Notes: generated by a model not told the origin, from the sequence alone. Numbered from the stretch's first letter, positions 20,911-32,345 are shown. The stretch: DNA of 64,000 nucleotides from Perognathus longimembris pacificus (GCF_023159225.1 NC_063167.1:72851798-72915797); one strand, 5' to 3'. A program made the numbers and translations.

Positions 20911-22160
20911 ATTGAGGGATGGCTCCCAGAATGATTTGGCCTCTGGAACTATAGCACATGGAAGATTTTGTGCATTGGGAACTTTTTCAATGTATAGATT
21001 TCTATCCATTTCTCAAAACTGGGTTCCCACAAGCCAGGTCATTTCTCTCCTGAGGTCACCTTCTTCCAGGTCGCCTCACCTAAAAAGTGCTCTAGCGGTC
21101 ATTACTGTTCCCTTCTTCTCAGCCACCCCTGCCTGTCCGCACACCACAGCCTGTTGCCCAAGAAGTAGAGGAGGAATGTTGTCCGAGCTTCCTCAGGGGT
21201 TTGTTTCTATTGATCACTCCAAGTGCAAAGGGTGGGTCAGACACAGGCCTCCATCCAGCCTGTTCCCTAAAGGCTGCTGGTTCACTGCCATATCCTCTGA
21301 GGTCACTAACGAGGTTGTGCTTCAGGTGAAAACCATCATTTTACCAATTAGTCCTGGAGTCTAGCCAGAGGGGGCCTCCCGGCTGTCAGCATGGCACAGG
21401 GATCTGTGGGGTCTGAGGTGCTGGCCCCGGGGTGTGCTGGTGTGGCTTCCAGCAAAGCTCAGAACTTGGGCCATCCCCTCCTCTCACAGCCACACAACCA
21501 CAGAGATGTTCCTTGGAGGCGCCTAGAAACTTGCCGACCACATCAGTGCCTTGATTTGCTTGCTTCAGATTGGACAGACTCAAGTTTCCTATTTTACCTG
21601 AGATTTGATTCCCGCCACCAATAGTGCCTCTGCTTGAACTTCTCATCTTCCTGTCTATGAGACAGCATTACCTGTCCAAACAGTCACTGCACACACATTG
21701 TGAGTGGAGGGTGTTAAAAATCTGTGTTCTGGGCCCATCAACCACCAATACAGTTGAGTTCTCTACCTGAGTCATTGCAAGGAGAATGTGACATGGCTGC
21801 AAACACATGAAGAAGCAAGGCTCTGAGCAAAGAAACAATGAGGGCTGGGAATGTGGCCTACTGGTAGAGTGCTTGTTCCTATATATGAAGGAAATGTTTC
21901 AGAGAAGAACAATTGGGGTGGTGGGGGTGGAGTGGGGGGATATTCCTGAATCCAGCTGGAGAAACAAGTTTTCGCCAGTGTAAGGGAACTGGCTTGTTGG
22001 CTTTAAGCAGATCCATTCGTTCTGACCCATCATCAGCCATACAAATGAGGAGTGGGAAGTCCCTCCACTGAGCTAACTGCCTTTATTGACCAGCCTGAGA
22101 TTGGCCCCACAGGTTAGCAGTGCTGCCCCCTGTTGCAGATCTACCAGCCTCACTGTGCGG

Positions 22161-22188
22161 CTTCTTTGTCCTCTGTTTTGCAGCTGCA
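22161..22188 (+). promoter_or_regulatory. Splice acceptor upstream of receptor ATG (unit 2)
   Basis: TTTTGCAG with the cut at 22183/22184, five bases before the ATG. Confidence 0.65.
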
Positions 22189-23130
22189 ATGCCTCTTGAC
22201 ACCAGCAATCAAACACACGTCACGGAGTTCATCTTCCTGGCATTTTCCAACCACCCCGAGCTCCAGGGCTTGTTCTTCCTGGTCTTCCTGGCCCTTTACC
22301 TGACGGCGGTCCTGGGGAACGCGGCCATCATCCTGGCGCTCCGGGCCAGCCCCGCGCTCCACACCCCCATGTACTTCTTCCTCGGCAACCTGAGCTTCCT
22401 GGACCTCTGCTACACGTCCACCACCATGCCCGTCACGCTGGTGAACTTCTTCCGACGGGAGAAAACCATCTCCTACGACGGCTGCCTGGCCCAGATCTTC
22501 TTCTTCGTGGCCTGCGCAGGCACAGAAAGTGTCTTGCTGGCTGCCATGGCCTATGACCGCTGGGTGGCCATCTGCCGGCCCCTCCGGTACCCAGTGCTCA
22601 TGAGCATGCGCGTCTGCCTGTGCCTGGTGGCTGGGTCCTGGCTGTGTGGGTTGGTGAACTCGGCGACACACACAGCACTGACCACCACGCTCACGCTGTG
22701 CGGTCCCAACCACATCAGCCACTTCCTCTGTGACATCCCGCTGCTCCTGAAGCTGTCCTGCTCCGACCCCACGCTCAACGAGTCTGTGCTGCATGTGGCC
22801 AGCGCCACCATCGGCCTGAGCCCCTGTCTCTTCACCGCGGGCTCCTACGTGCTCATCCTGTCGGCCATCCTCAAGATCCCCTCTGCTCAGGGCAGGAGCA
22901 AGGCCTTCTCCACCTGCGCCTCCCACCTCACCGTGGTGGTGGTCTTCTATGGAATGGCCAACTTCAATTATGACAGGCCCAAAGAGGGCTACTCCCTGGA
23001 CATGGACATCCTGGTCTCTGTGCTCTTCTGCGTGGTGACCCCCATGTTGAACCCCGTCATCTACAGCCTGAGGAACAAGGAGGTCAAGGGTGCCTTGAGG
23101 AAGCTTGCTGGAGAGTGCGCATGCATCTAG
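22189..23130 (+). CDS. Olfactory receptor, class II, copy 2 (313 aa)
   Basis: The same 313-residue receptor as copy 1. It differs in protein only at residue 3 (Leu instead of Pro); I see one further silent C-to-T change, in the CGPN codons around residue 172. All family motifs, including the unusual DRW at 123-125, are kept, and the frame is intact. The start was chosen downstream of the splice acceptor; the 23-codon upstream extension from 22120 is probably intronic. Near identity means the copies would bind nearly the same odorants, unless the few changes matter for expression. Unit 2 carries a private SINE in the putative intron. Confidence 0.95.
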   Translation: MPLDTSNQTHVTEFIFLAFSNHPELQGLFFLVFLALYLTAVLGNAAIILALRASPALHTPMYFFLGNLSFLDLCYTSTTMPVTLVNFFRREKTISYDGCLAQIFFFVACAGTESVLLAAMAYDRWVAICRPLRYPVLMSMRVCLCLVAGSWLCGLVNSATHTALTTTLTLCGPNHISHFLCDIPLLLKLSCSDPTLNESVLHVASATIGLSPCLFTAGSYVLILSAILKIPSAQGRSKAFSTCASHLTVVVVFYGMANFNYDRPKEGYSLDMDILVSVLFCVVTPMLNPVIYSLRNKEVKGALRKLAGECACI

Positions 23131-23272
23131 TTCACAGCCAGCTAGAGCAGAAAGTTCCGCCAGACTCTTAATGCCAATTAACCAGCAAAAAGCTAGAAGT
23201 GAAGGTGTTACTTGAGTGGCAGAGCACCAGCCTAGAGTGAGCAAAAGCATGATGCCCCAGTTCTGACATAAA
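23129..23272 (+). mobile_element. B1-ID composite SINE, 3' part, abutting receptor stop (unit 2)
   Basis: The counterpart of 16512-16655; SINE homology begins within the stop codon. Confidence 0.75.
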
Positions 23273-23384
23273 GAAAGAAGAAGGAAGAGGGGAGGAGGAG
23301 GAAGAGAGAGAGGGGAAATATATTATATATGTATATATATATATGGTGTGTGTGTGTGTGTGTGCACGCACGCACATGCGCATG

Positions 23385-23848
23385 TATTCCTGGGGCTTAA
23401 ACTCAGGTCCTGGGCACTGTCCTTGGGCTTATTTACTCAAGGCAAGCACTCCACCATTTAAGCCACAGCTCCACTTCTGACTTTTTTGAGGATTAATTTG
23501 AGATAAGAGTCTCGTGGAAGCCAGAAACCAGTGTCTCACGCCTGTGATCCTAGCTACTCAGGAGGCTGAGAGCTGAGGATCACAGTTCAAAGCCAGCCCA
23601 GTCAGGAAGGTCCATGAGATTCTTATCTCCAATTAACCACCAGAAAACTGGAAGTGGTGTTGTGGCTCAAGTGGTGGAGCATTAACCTTGAGTGAAAAGA
23701 GCTCAGGGATAGCTCTCAGGCCTTGAGTTCAAGCCCCACATCTAAAGGGAAAAAAAGTGTCTTATGGACCTTCCTGCTTTGACCCAAACTCCTCAAATCT
23801 CAGCTTCCTGAGTGCTAGAATATGGACACGAGCCCCCAGCACCCAGCT
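23385..23848. mobile_element. Nested pair of B1-ID composite SINEs (unit 2)
   Basis: A reverse outer copy split by a forward inner copy at 23519-23755, as in units 1 and 3. Confidence 0.8.
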
Positions 23849-24181
23849 GACAGTTTCCACACAGCCACCTCTTCCCCACCGCACACCCCTCGATTCCTTG
23901 CTTGCACAATCTGATAAAGATGGATATGGATCTACCACATATGACCAAATGTTTCTGAGCACTCTGTATCAATAATTAGTTGTATTTTACACTGATTAAT
24001 ATTCCACCACAATGTTTCCACTTATTTTGTTGATGGAAATTTGGACCATTTCCAGTTCAGAGCTATTAAAATAAGATTGCAACAAATATTTGTGTATAAG
24101 TATTTTGTGGACATATTTTTTATTTCTTTTAAAACACTCATTCAAAAAAAATGGCATTTTAAAAGTGATCCATGCTTGAGG

Positions 24182-24182
<1 letters not shown>

Positions 24183-24229
<47 letters not shown>

Positions 24230-24448
24230 CGGTACTGGGGCTTGAACGGAAGGACTTGCATTCTCACGTGGCTTTTTCTCTCAAGGCTAGCATTTTACCA
24301 TTTGAGCCACAGCTCCACTGCTGGCTTTTGGGTGGTTAATTGCCGATAAGAATCTCATAGACTTTCCTGCCCAGGCTGGCTTCAAACTGTGATCCTCAGA
24401 TCTCAGCCTCCTGAGTAACTAGGATGACAGGCATGAGCTACCAGCACC
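24183..24448 (-). mobile_element. Chimeric B1-ID SINE and (TG)23 tract at the unit 2/3 junction
   Basis: The TG tract is at 24183-24228 and the SINE follows. The switch from right-edge to left-edge sequence is at AGACT (24359), the same point as at the first junction. Both junctions therefore descend from one recombination event. Confidence 0.85.
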
Positions 24449-25132
24449 AGTTTGTGTGCTGTCTTTTTGAAGGTAGCCATTCTTTTGGTCAGTGGTGACT
24501 GATCGTTTTGAATATTTCTCTCAGGGCCATTTCTATACTTCTTCCCATACAGGAAAAAAAACAACAACAAAAACCCATGTGGTAAAGCAGATCTTTGAGT
24601 TGTTGAGGTTTAGCATTGTCTAATGTCTTCATCTAAATTATGGTGCAATAAATTGCTTTAATATTTTCAAAGTCACAACTTTGCACCCAATTGTTTGATG
24701 GCTCTGCCTTTGTCTTCTCTCAACTCCACAATAAGTAGTGTCAGCGCCAGGCCACTAGCAGTGGAAGGACGGAGATACAGAGGCACGAAGGAATGACGGA
24801 GGGCAAGAAAGGAAGGATCCAGAAAAGCTAAGAGGACAAATATGCTAAACTGCTGGGGCACAGACACACAGCCAGTGGCAGGACTTGTGGAATGATGTGA
24901 CTCTAGGTTCATGGCCTTTAGCAATGGCCACCAGAGCCAAAGGAGAAAAATCCTTTATGTATTGGGAAAGTCCAACCACATGATCCCATTCCTTATCCTT
25001 TGGTACCTATTGCTCCCTCACTGTGGAGGGTCTGACAGCTGTCAGGCAGGAGCCACCACAATTCCTAACTCAATTCTCTAATATGAAATGCACCCATAGT
25101 GTCCCTGAAGAGACAAGAGGTCGAGCTCCACG

Positions 25133-25519
25133 TTGCATACTGCCACAACTTTAATGAATCCAAGAGAGGATTCATTGTTCTTCATTGCTATAGTTCAGGC
25201 TGTTGTCCATGAGTGGTGTTTGTTCTCTGAGGAGAACAGCTGCTCAGAGGTGAGAAGGATTCTCCCCAAAGCTCAGCCCACAGCCCTCACAAACAGCCAT
25301 CCTACAAAAGAAAATTGTAGAGAAGTCAAAGAGGATTTTTGACTCCTACATCATGCAATGAATATGCTCTAGGCAGCTCCTGGGACGGCAGGCCCCCTTC
25401 ACGATGCACCGTGTTTCAGTTGTGCTCTGTTTTAGCGAAGCTCAGTTGTGTGGCTATTGTGGAGGTCAACAAGGCCTGCACCAAAACCAGAGGTCCAAGA
25501 CTGTCCGTGAGAGCCAGAG
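25133..25519 (+). other. Candidate 5' exon region of receptor (unit 3)
   Basis: The counterpart of the unit 1 and 2 regions, ending at the donor AG|GTAAGTAG at 25519/25520. The exon start is unknown. Confidence 0.35.
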
Positions 25520-26007
25520 GTAAGTAGTTTATTTGTAAAAGAATGCTTAATGCCCAGGCTAGCTCTGAAGCACGATTCTCAGATTTCAGCCTCGTGACTA
25601 GCTAGGATGACAGGCATGAGCCACTGTTGCCCAGCCTGACTTTCTTTTAGAAGAGCTCCTGAATTGTGTTATTAATCTGTATATGTCTATGGGTGTGTAT
25701 GCATGTGTGTGTGTGTGTGTGTACTTGTATGGGTGTGCATGTTTCTGTTTTAAGTGAGCAGGTAACATGAAAATTAAATGTTAATTATTGAGTTATTGCT
25801 TTGTATTGTTGGCATTAAATAAAGTACCTGTGCTATTTTCTTCATCTATTCAAGGATTTTTTTCACAGTTCTACCAATTACCTGGATTTATCTCATGTCC
25901 TTTTTGTTTCCATTATGGAAAAGAACCCTAAAGGCTAATTAACAAAATATGTCATAGATGTTAGCTATCATTTGTATCTCAATTCATTACTTAGTTTGAA
26001 AGGTGAA

Positions 26008-26248
26008 TTTTTTCTTTTTTGGTCCATCATAAGGCTTGAACTCAGAGTCTGGGTGCTATCCCTGAGCTTTGTCATCCTAGGCTAGTGCTCTATCACTTTG
26101 AGCCACAGCACCACTTCTGGTTCTTTGGTGGTTAATTAGAGATCAAAGTCTCATGAATTTTCCTGCCCAAGCTGGCATCTAACTGTGATCCTTAGAGCCA
26201 GCCTCCTGAGTAGCTAGGATTACAGGCTTGAACCACTGCTGCCTGGCT
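26008..26248 (-). mobile_element. B1-ID composite SINE (unit 3)
   Basis: The counterpart of 12970-13210. Confidence 0.85.
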
Positions 26249-26678
26249 TAGACAAATCTTATATGTAAAGATGTGTGTTGTTTTTTAAAGGCCTTCATTG
26301 AGTTTTGTCTTGTGTTTTGGACTGCATGATTTGTAGTAAACTTATTTTAATATTTAAAGAATAACATAACTATGCTGAAGACAACTCAGTCTCAGTTTGT
26401 GCTTCCTTTGAAATATATCCTTAGACACCAGGGAAAGGAGCCATTTCTATAGGCAGAGGGGTTAAGGCCATATGCAATAAATATAAGTCAGAACCCATAA
26501 ACAGCTGTGCATAAGTGGAGCTTGTGGAGGATGGATTGCAAGAGTCCCAATCGTTGCTCTACACAAACACGGTTAGCATGATGAAGATGCAAAAAGAAAT
26601 GGATCTCACGCCTCACTTCCTCAGCGACCACAAAGCCAGACTAACAAAAAACATACTTCTCATACTACGGTACACATC

Positions 26679-26680
<2 letters not shown>

Positions 26681-26720
<40 letters not shown>
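26681..26720. repeat. (CA)n microsatellite (unit 3)
   Basis: A long pure CA tract like that of unit 1. Confidence 0.9.
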
Positions 26721-26723
<3 letters not shown>

Positions 26724-26908
26724 ATATATAAACACACATATACCCAAAGGTGATAGATAATCTAGACAGATAAATACAATACCCTACGTATTTCCTATGG
26801 ACTGACACTCAAGTCAATAAAATAGACTTGAAATATGGCATGAACTATGATTCAAGTCATACTTTAAGGTATTTGAAGTAAACAATGTGTGCCAATTCAG
26901 AAACCATT

Positions 26909-27335
26909 AATTTTTTTTGTCATTTGTGGGGTTTGAACTCAGGGTAGGGGTGCTGTCCCTGAGCTCTTTTTGCTCAAAATTAGTGCTCTACCACTTTGAG
27001 CTACAGCTCAACTTCTGTTTTTCTGGTGGCTAATTGGAAATAAGAGTCTCATGGGGATTTTTCTGCCCAGGCTGGCTTCTAACCATGATCCTCATATCTC
27101 AGCCTTCTGAGTAGCTGGGATTACAGGTGTGAGTGACCAGTGCCCAGCTAGAAACCATAAAATTTTAAATCCTTAAGACATTTCAAATTCACTTTTAAAA
27201 TTTAGTGCCATAGCCAGGTGTTGGTGGTTCAAAGCCAGCCTGGGCAGGAAAGTCTGTGAGACTCTTATCTCTAATTAACCACCAGAAAACCACAAGTGGC
27301 GCAGTGGCTCAAGTGGTAGAGCGCTAGCCTTGAGT
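26909..27335. mobile_element. Two B1-ID composite SINE copies (unit 3)
   Basis: A reverse copy at 26909-27149 and an internally deleted forward copy at 27210-27335. Confidence 0.8.
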
Positions 27336-28585
27336 ATTTAGGGATGGCTCCCAGAATGATTTGGCCTCTGGAACTATAGCACATGGAAGATTTTGTGCAT
27401 TGGGAACTTTTTCAATGTATAGATTTCTATCCATTTCTCAAAACTGGGTTCCCACAAGCCAGGTCATTTCTCTCCTGAGGTCACCTTCTTCCAGGTCGCC
27501 TCACCTAAAAAGTGCTCTAGCGGTCATTACTGTTGCCTTCTTCTCAGCCACCCCTGCCTGTCCGCACACCACAGCCTGTTGCCCAAGAAGGAGCGGAGGA
27601 ATGTTGTCCGAGCTTCCTCAGGGGTTTGTTTCTATTGATCACTCCAAGTGCAAAGGGTGGGTCAGACACAGGCCTCCATCCAGCCTGTTCCCTAAAGGCT
27701 GCTGGTTCACTGCCATATCCTCTGAGGTCATTAACGAGGTTGTGCTTCAGGTGAAAACCATCATTTTACCAATTAGTCCTGGAGTCTAGCCAGAGGGGGC
27801 CTCCCGGCTGTCAGCATGGCACAGGGATCTGTGGGTTCTGAGGTGCTGGCCCCGGGGTGTGCTGGTGTGGCTTCCAGCAAAGCTCAGAACTTGGGCCATC
27901 CCTTCCTCTCACAGCCACACAACCACAGAGATGTTCCTTGGAGGCATCTAGAAACTTGCCGACCACATCAGTGCCTTGATTTGCTTGCTTCAGGTTGGAC
28001 AGACTCAAGTTTCCTATTTTACCTGAGATTTGATTCCCGCCACCAATAGTGCCTCTGCTTGAACTTCTCATCTTCCTGTCTATGAGACAGCATTACCTGT
28101 CCAAACAGTCACTGCACACACATTGTGAGTGGAGGGTGTTAAAAATCTGTGTTCTGGGCCCATCAACCACCAATACAGTTGAGTTCTCTACCTGAGTCAT
28201 TGCAAGGAGAATGTGACATGGCTGCAAACACATGAAGAAGCAAGGCTCTGAGCAAGGAAACAATGAGGGCTGGGAATGTGGCCTACTGGTAGAGTGCTTC
28301 CTCCTATACATGAAGGAAATGTTTCAGAGAAGAACAATTGGGGTGGTGGGGGTGGAGTGGGGGGATATTCCTGAATCCAGCTAGAGAAACAAGTTTTCGC
28401 CAGTGTAAGGGAACTGGCTTGTTGGCTTTAAGCAGATCCATTCGTTCTGACCCATCATCAGCCATACAAATGAGGAGTGGGAAGTCCCTCCACTGAGCTA
28501 ACTGCCTTTATTGACCAGCCTGAGATTGGCCCCACAGGTTAGCAGTGCTGCCCCCTGTTGCAGATCTACCAGCCTCACTGTGCGG

Positions 28586-28613
28586 CTTCTTTGTTCTCTG
28601 TTTTGCAGCTGCA
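28586..28613 (+). promoter_or_regulatory. Splice acceptor upstream of receptor ATG (unit 3)
   Basis: TTTTGCAG with the cut at 28608/28609. The pyrimidine tract has one change from units 1 and 2. Confidence 0.65.
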
Positions 28614-29555
28614 ATGCCTCTTGACACCAGCAATCAAACACACGTCACAGAGTTCATCTTCCTGGCATTTTCCAACCACCCCGAGCTCCAGGGCTTGTTC
28701 TTCCTGGTCTTCCTGGCCCTTTACCTGACGGCGGTCCTGGGGAACGCGACCATCATCCTGGCGCTCCGGGCCAGCCCCGCGCTCCACACCCCCATGTACT
28801 TCTTCCTCGGCAACCTGAGCTTCCTGGACCTCTGCTACACGTCCACCACCATGCCCGTCACGCTGGTGAACTTCTTCCGACGGGAGAAAACCATCTCCTA
28901 CGACGGCTGCCTGGCCCAGATCTTCTTCTTCGTGGCCTGCGCGGGCACGGAATGCGTCTTGCTGGCTGCCATGGCCTATGACCGCTGGGTGGCCATCTGC
29001 CGGCCCCTCCGGTACCCAGTGCTCATGAGCATGCGCGTCTGCCTGTGCCTGGTGGCTGGGTCCTGGCTGTGTGGGTTGGTGAACTCGGCGACACACACAG
29101 CACTGACCACCACGCTCACGCTGTGCGGCCCCAACCACATCAGCCACTTCCTCTGTGACATCCCGCTGCTCCTGAAGCTGTCCTGCTCCGACCCCACGCT
29201 CAACGAGTCTGTGCTGCATGTGGCCAGCGCCACCATCGGCCTGAGCCCCTGTCTCTTCACCGCGGGCTCCTACGTGCTCATCCTGTCGGCCATCCTCAAG
29301 ATCCCCTCTGCTCAGGGCAGGAGCAAGGCCTTCTCCACCTGCGCCTCCCACCTCACCGTGGTGGTGGTCTTCTATGGAATGGCCAACTTCAATTATGACA
29401 GGCCCAAAGAGGGCTACTCCCTGGACATGGACATCCTGGTCTCTGTGCTCTTCTGCGTGGTGACCCCCATGTTGAACCCCGTCATCTACAGCCTGAGGAA
29501 CAAGGAGGTCAAGGGTGCCTTGAGGAAGCTTGCTGGAGAGTGCGCATGCATCTAG
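28614..29555 (+). CDS. Olfactory receptor, class II, copy 3 (313 aa)
   Basis: An intact receptor with L3 as in copy 2, and two private residues: T46 in TM1 (GNAT for GNAA) and C114 in TM3 (TEC for TES). The TEC form is the usual one in this receptor family, so copy 3 probably keeps the ancestral state or regained it. Four nucleotide differences from copies 1 and 2 fall within 13 bp (28943, 28949, 28953, 28955), two of them silent. All other motifs, including DRW, are shared. Neighbours and splice signals are as in the other units. Confidence 0.95.
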   Translation: MPLDTSNQTHVTEFIFLAFSNHPELQGLFFLVFLALYLTAVLGNATIILALRASPALHTPMYFFLGNLSFLDLCYTSTTMPVTLVNFFRREKTISYDGCLAQIFFFVACAGTECVLLAAMAYDRWVAICRPLRYPVLMSMRVCLCLVAGSWLCGLVNSATHTALTTTLTLCGPNHISHFLCDIPLLLKLSCSDPTLNESVLHVASATIGLSPCLFTAGSYVLILSAILKIPSAQGRSKAFSTCASHLTVVVVFYGMANFNYDRPKEGYSLDMDILVSVLFCVVTPMLNPVIYSLRNKEVKGALRKLAGECACI

Positions 29556-29697
29556 TTCACAGCCAGCTAGAGCAGAAAGTTCCGCGAGACTCTTAATGCC
29601 AATTAACCAGCAAAAAGCTAGAAGTGAAGGTGTTACTTGAGTGGCAGAGCACCAGCCTAGAGTGAGCAAAAGCATGATGCCCCAGTTCTGACATAAA
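29554..29697 (+). mobile_element. B1-ID composite SINE, 3' part, abutting receptor stop (unit 3)
   Basis: The counterpart of 16512-16655. Confidence 0.75.
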
Positions 29698-29816
29698 GAA
29701 AGAAGAAGGAAGAGGGGAGGAGGAGGAAGAGAGAGAGGGGAAATATAATATTATATATGTATATATATATATGGTGTGTGTGTGTGTGTGTGTGTGCACG
29801 CACGCACATGCGCATG

Positions 29817-30280
29817 TAGTCCTGGGGCTTAAACTCAGGTCCTGGGCACTGTCCTTGGGCTTATTTACTCAAGGCAAGCACTCCACCATTTAAGCCACAG
29901 CTCCACTTCTGACTTTTTTGAGGAGTAATTTGAGATAAGAGTCTCGTGGAAGCCAGAAACCAGTGTCTCACGCCTGTGATCCTAGCTACTCAGGAGCCTG
30001 AGAGCTGAGGATCACAGTTCAAAGCCAGCCCAGTCAGGAAGGTCCATGAGATTCTTATCTCCAATTAACCACCAGAAAACTGGAAGTGATGTTGTGCCTC
30101 AAGTGGTGGAGCATTAACCTTGAGTGAAAAGAGCTCAGGGATAGCTCTCAGGCCTTGAGTTCAAGCCCCACATCTAAAAGGGGAAAAAAGTGTCTTATGG
30201 ACCTTCCTGCTTTGACCCAAACTCCTCAAATCTCAGCTTCCTGAGTGCTAGAATATGGACACGAGCCCCCAGCACCCAGC
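29817..30280. mobile_element. Nested pair of B1-ID composite SINEs (unit 3)
   Basis: A reverse outer copy split by a forward inner copy at 29951-30188. Confidence 0.8.
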
Positions 30281-30619
30281 TGACAGTTTCCACACAGCCA
30301 CCTCTTCCCCACCGCACACCCCTCGATTCCTTGCTTGCACAATCTGATAAAGATGGATATGGATCTACCACGTATGACCAAATGTTTCTGAGCACTCTGT
30401 ATCAATAATTAGTTGTATTTTACACTGATTAATATCCCACCACAATATGTTTCCACTTATTTTGGTGATGGAAATTTGGACCATTTCCAGTTCAGAGCTA
30501 TTAAAATAAGATTGCAACAAATATTGGTGGATAAGTATTTTGTGGACATATTTTTTATTTCCTTTAAAACACTCATTCAAAAAAATAATAGCATTTTCAA
30601 AGTGTTTCATGTTTGAGGA

Positions 30620-30862
30620 TGTGTGAGTGTGTGTGTGTGTGTGTGTGCCAGTACTGGGGCTTGAACGGAAGGACTTGCATTCTCACGTGGCTTTTTCTCT
30701 TGAGGCTAGCATTTTACCATTTGAGCCACAGCTCCACTGCTGGCTTTTTGGTGGTTAATTGGGGATAAGAATCTCATAGACTAGGCTGGCTTTGACCTAC
30801 AATCCTTAGATCTCAGCCTCTTGAGTAGGTAGGATTACAGGTGTGAGCTACCAGTGCCTTGC
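30620..30862 (-). mobile_element. B1-ID composite SINE and (TG)n, right edge of the array
   Basis: The TG tract is at 30620-30647; the reverse SINE lies after it with a small deletion after AGACT. Its left part is the donor of the left halves of the two junction SINEs. Confidence 0.85.
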
Positions 30863-31196
30863 TAAAATCTAAAATATTGACTAAGTCAACATTGACTATG
30901 AAGTTACAGAAATATTTACAATGGAAACTTGTTGCAAACTGCTTATACTTATATATCTTATACGAACAGCAATAAAAACCAAATCCATTCACAAATTAAA
31001 TATAAGCAAAGCAAATGAAAAACAAATTGAGTGTATTAAGTTAATATGACATATAATATTATTTTGTTGTTCAGTGTTTAATCATAAAAATAAATTTAAC
31101 TCTGCAATCCAGCTAGACTTAGAGAGAAAAAAAGAACATATGCCCCCCCCCCCCGGCCAAAAAAAAAAAAACCACAGCAATAAAACCACAAGGATT
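30863..31196. other. Intergenic, AT-rich, no gene seen
   Basis: Contains a C14 then A12 homopolymer pair near 31143-31172. No other structure is seen. Confidence 0.5.
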
Positions 31197-31290
31197 GGGG
31201 CTGGGAATGTGGCTTAGTGTTTGCCTAGCATGCACGAGGCCCTGGGTTCAATTTCTTGGAACCACCAAAATAAATAATAAAAATTAAAAG
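31197..31290 (+). mobile_element. ID-like monomer
   Basis: GGGGCTGGGAATGTGGC start, CCCTGGGTTCAAT B-box and an A-rich tail. A single unit, not a dimer. Confidence 0.75.
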
Positions 31291-31300
31291 AAAAAATAAC

Positions 31301-31529
31301 CAGCTGGGCGCTGGTGGTTCATGCTCATAATCCTAACTACTTAGGAGGCTGAGATCTGAGGATCACAGTTTAAATCCAGCCTGGGCAAGAAAATCCATGT
31401 AACTCTTATCTCCAATTAATCACAGGAGAAGCCAGAAAAGTAGCAATGTGGCTGAATTGGTTGAGTACTAGCTAGCCTTGAGCAAAAAGGCGCTGAGGCC
31501 CAGAGTTCATGCCCCATGACTGGCAAAAA
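31301..31529 (+). mobile_element. B1-ID composite SINE
   Basis: Full-length forward copy. Its tail runs into the GAA repeat. Confidence 0.88.
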
Positions 31530-31722
31530 GAAGAAGAAGAAGAAGAAGAAGAAGAAGAAGAAGAAGAAGAAGAAGAAGAAGAAGAAGAAGAAGAAGAAGA
31601 AGAAGAGAAAGAAGAAGAAGAAGAGGAGGAGGAGGAGGAGGAGGAGCAGGAGGAGGAGGACGGGGGGGAGGAGGAGGAGGAGGAGGAGGAGGAGGAGCAG
31701 GAGGAGGAGGAGGAGGAGGCGA
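31530..31722. repeat. (GAA)n-(GGA)n polypurine tract
   Basis: About 190 bp of almost pure purine on the plus strand, GAA repeats first and GGA repeats from about 31624. It grew from a SINE tail. The open frames it creates are repeat artefacts. Confidence 0.95.
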
Positions 31723-31727
31723 ATTGC

Positions 31728-31945
31728 AGGGCAGAGATGGCAAACACTTGTAATCCCAGCTACTCAGAGGCCTGAGATCTGAGGACTGTAGTTCAAAGCC
31801 AGCCCTGGCGGAAAAGTTCTTGACTTTTTTCAACAATTATCCAGCAAGAAAAAAAGAAAGAAGGAAAAGAAGGGATGGAGGGAGGGAGGGAAGGACAGAG
31901 GAGAAGGAGGGAGGGAAGGAAGGAGAAAGAAAGAAAATAAAAAGA
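31728..31945 (+). mobile_element. B1-like SINE fragment with purine-rich tail
   Basis: A B1 head and linker (31728-31850), then GGAA/GGGA repeats to about 31945. Confidence 0.7.
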
Positions 31946-32075
31946 GATTCAAGTTCAAGCTCCATGGGTTGGTAGAGAGTTCTAGATTTGGGATGGAGTA
32001 CATATTTAGGAATGAGTTCAAATTTAAACTGTACCTAGGAATGAGGCCTAACCTAACACTAACCTAATCGGTATT

Positions 32076-32229
32076 TTTACAGCAGTGCTGGGGCTTGAGC
32101 CCCACTCTTAACTCTCTTTTTCCTGTATTTTTCCAATTGGGTCTTGTGGTTTTTGCCTGGACCTGGCCTTGGATTATGATCCTCCTACATGGGCCTCAGC
32201 TAGGGTGATAGGCTTGCACACCACACCTG
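32076..32229 (-). mobile_element. Diverged B1-ID-like SINE fragment
   Basis: CTGGGGCTTGAG start and CACACCACACCTGG end, degraded in the middle. Confidence 0.5.
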
Positions 32230-32345
32230 GTGGTTTGTTGAGAAGGGTCTTGCTAACTCTTTGCCCTAGATACCCTGGAACTGTGATCCTTCTCTAATCA
32301 CCCCCCAACTAGCTGGAATTAGAGGCATGAGACACTGTGCCTGGC
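32230..32345 (-). mobile_element. Old B1 monomer
   Basis: A reverse B1 without an ID half, ending in GAGACACTGTGCCTGGC. Confidence 0.65.

Larger units (their letters stand above)
17741..24358 (+). repeat. Tandem unit 2 of the olfactory receptor triplication (6,618 bp)
   Basis: The second unit. It differs from units 1 and 3 by a private ID-dimer SINE (19788-20002), a cluster of variants at about 18169-18320, an 8-bp loss near 19715 and shorter CA and AT tracts. Confidence 0.93.
24359..30777 (+). repeat. Tandem unit 3 of the olfactory receptor triplication (6,419 bp)
   Basis: The third unit. Its upstream half is closest to unit 1. Its right end (about 30590-30640) differs from the ends of units 1 and 2, as expected of the original outer edge. 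The unit stops at AGACT inside a reverse composite SINE. Confidence 0.93.

Noticed and set aside
11312..30777. Possible assembly duplication
   Set aside because: The units differ by substitutions, microsatellite lengths, a private SINE and chimeric junctions, so they are not copies of one read set, though long-read proof is not available here.
31509..31836. Poly-Glu, poly-Lys and poly-Ser frames
   Set aside because: Translations of the GAA/GGA repeat.
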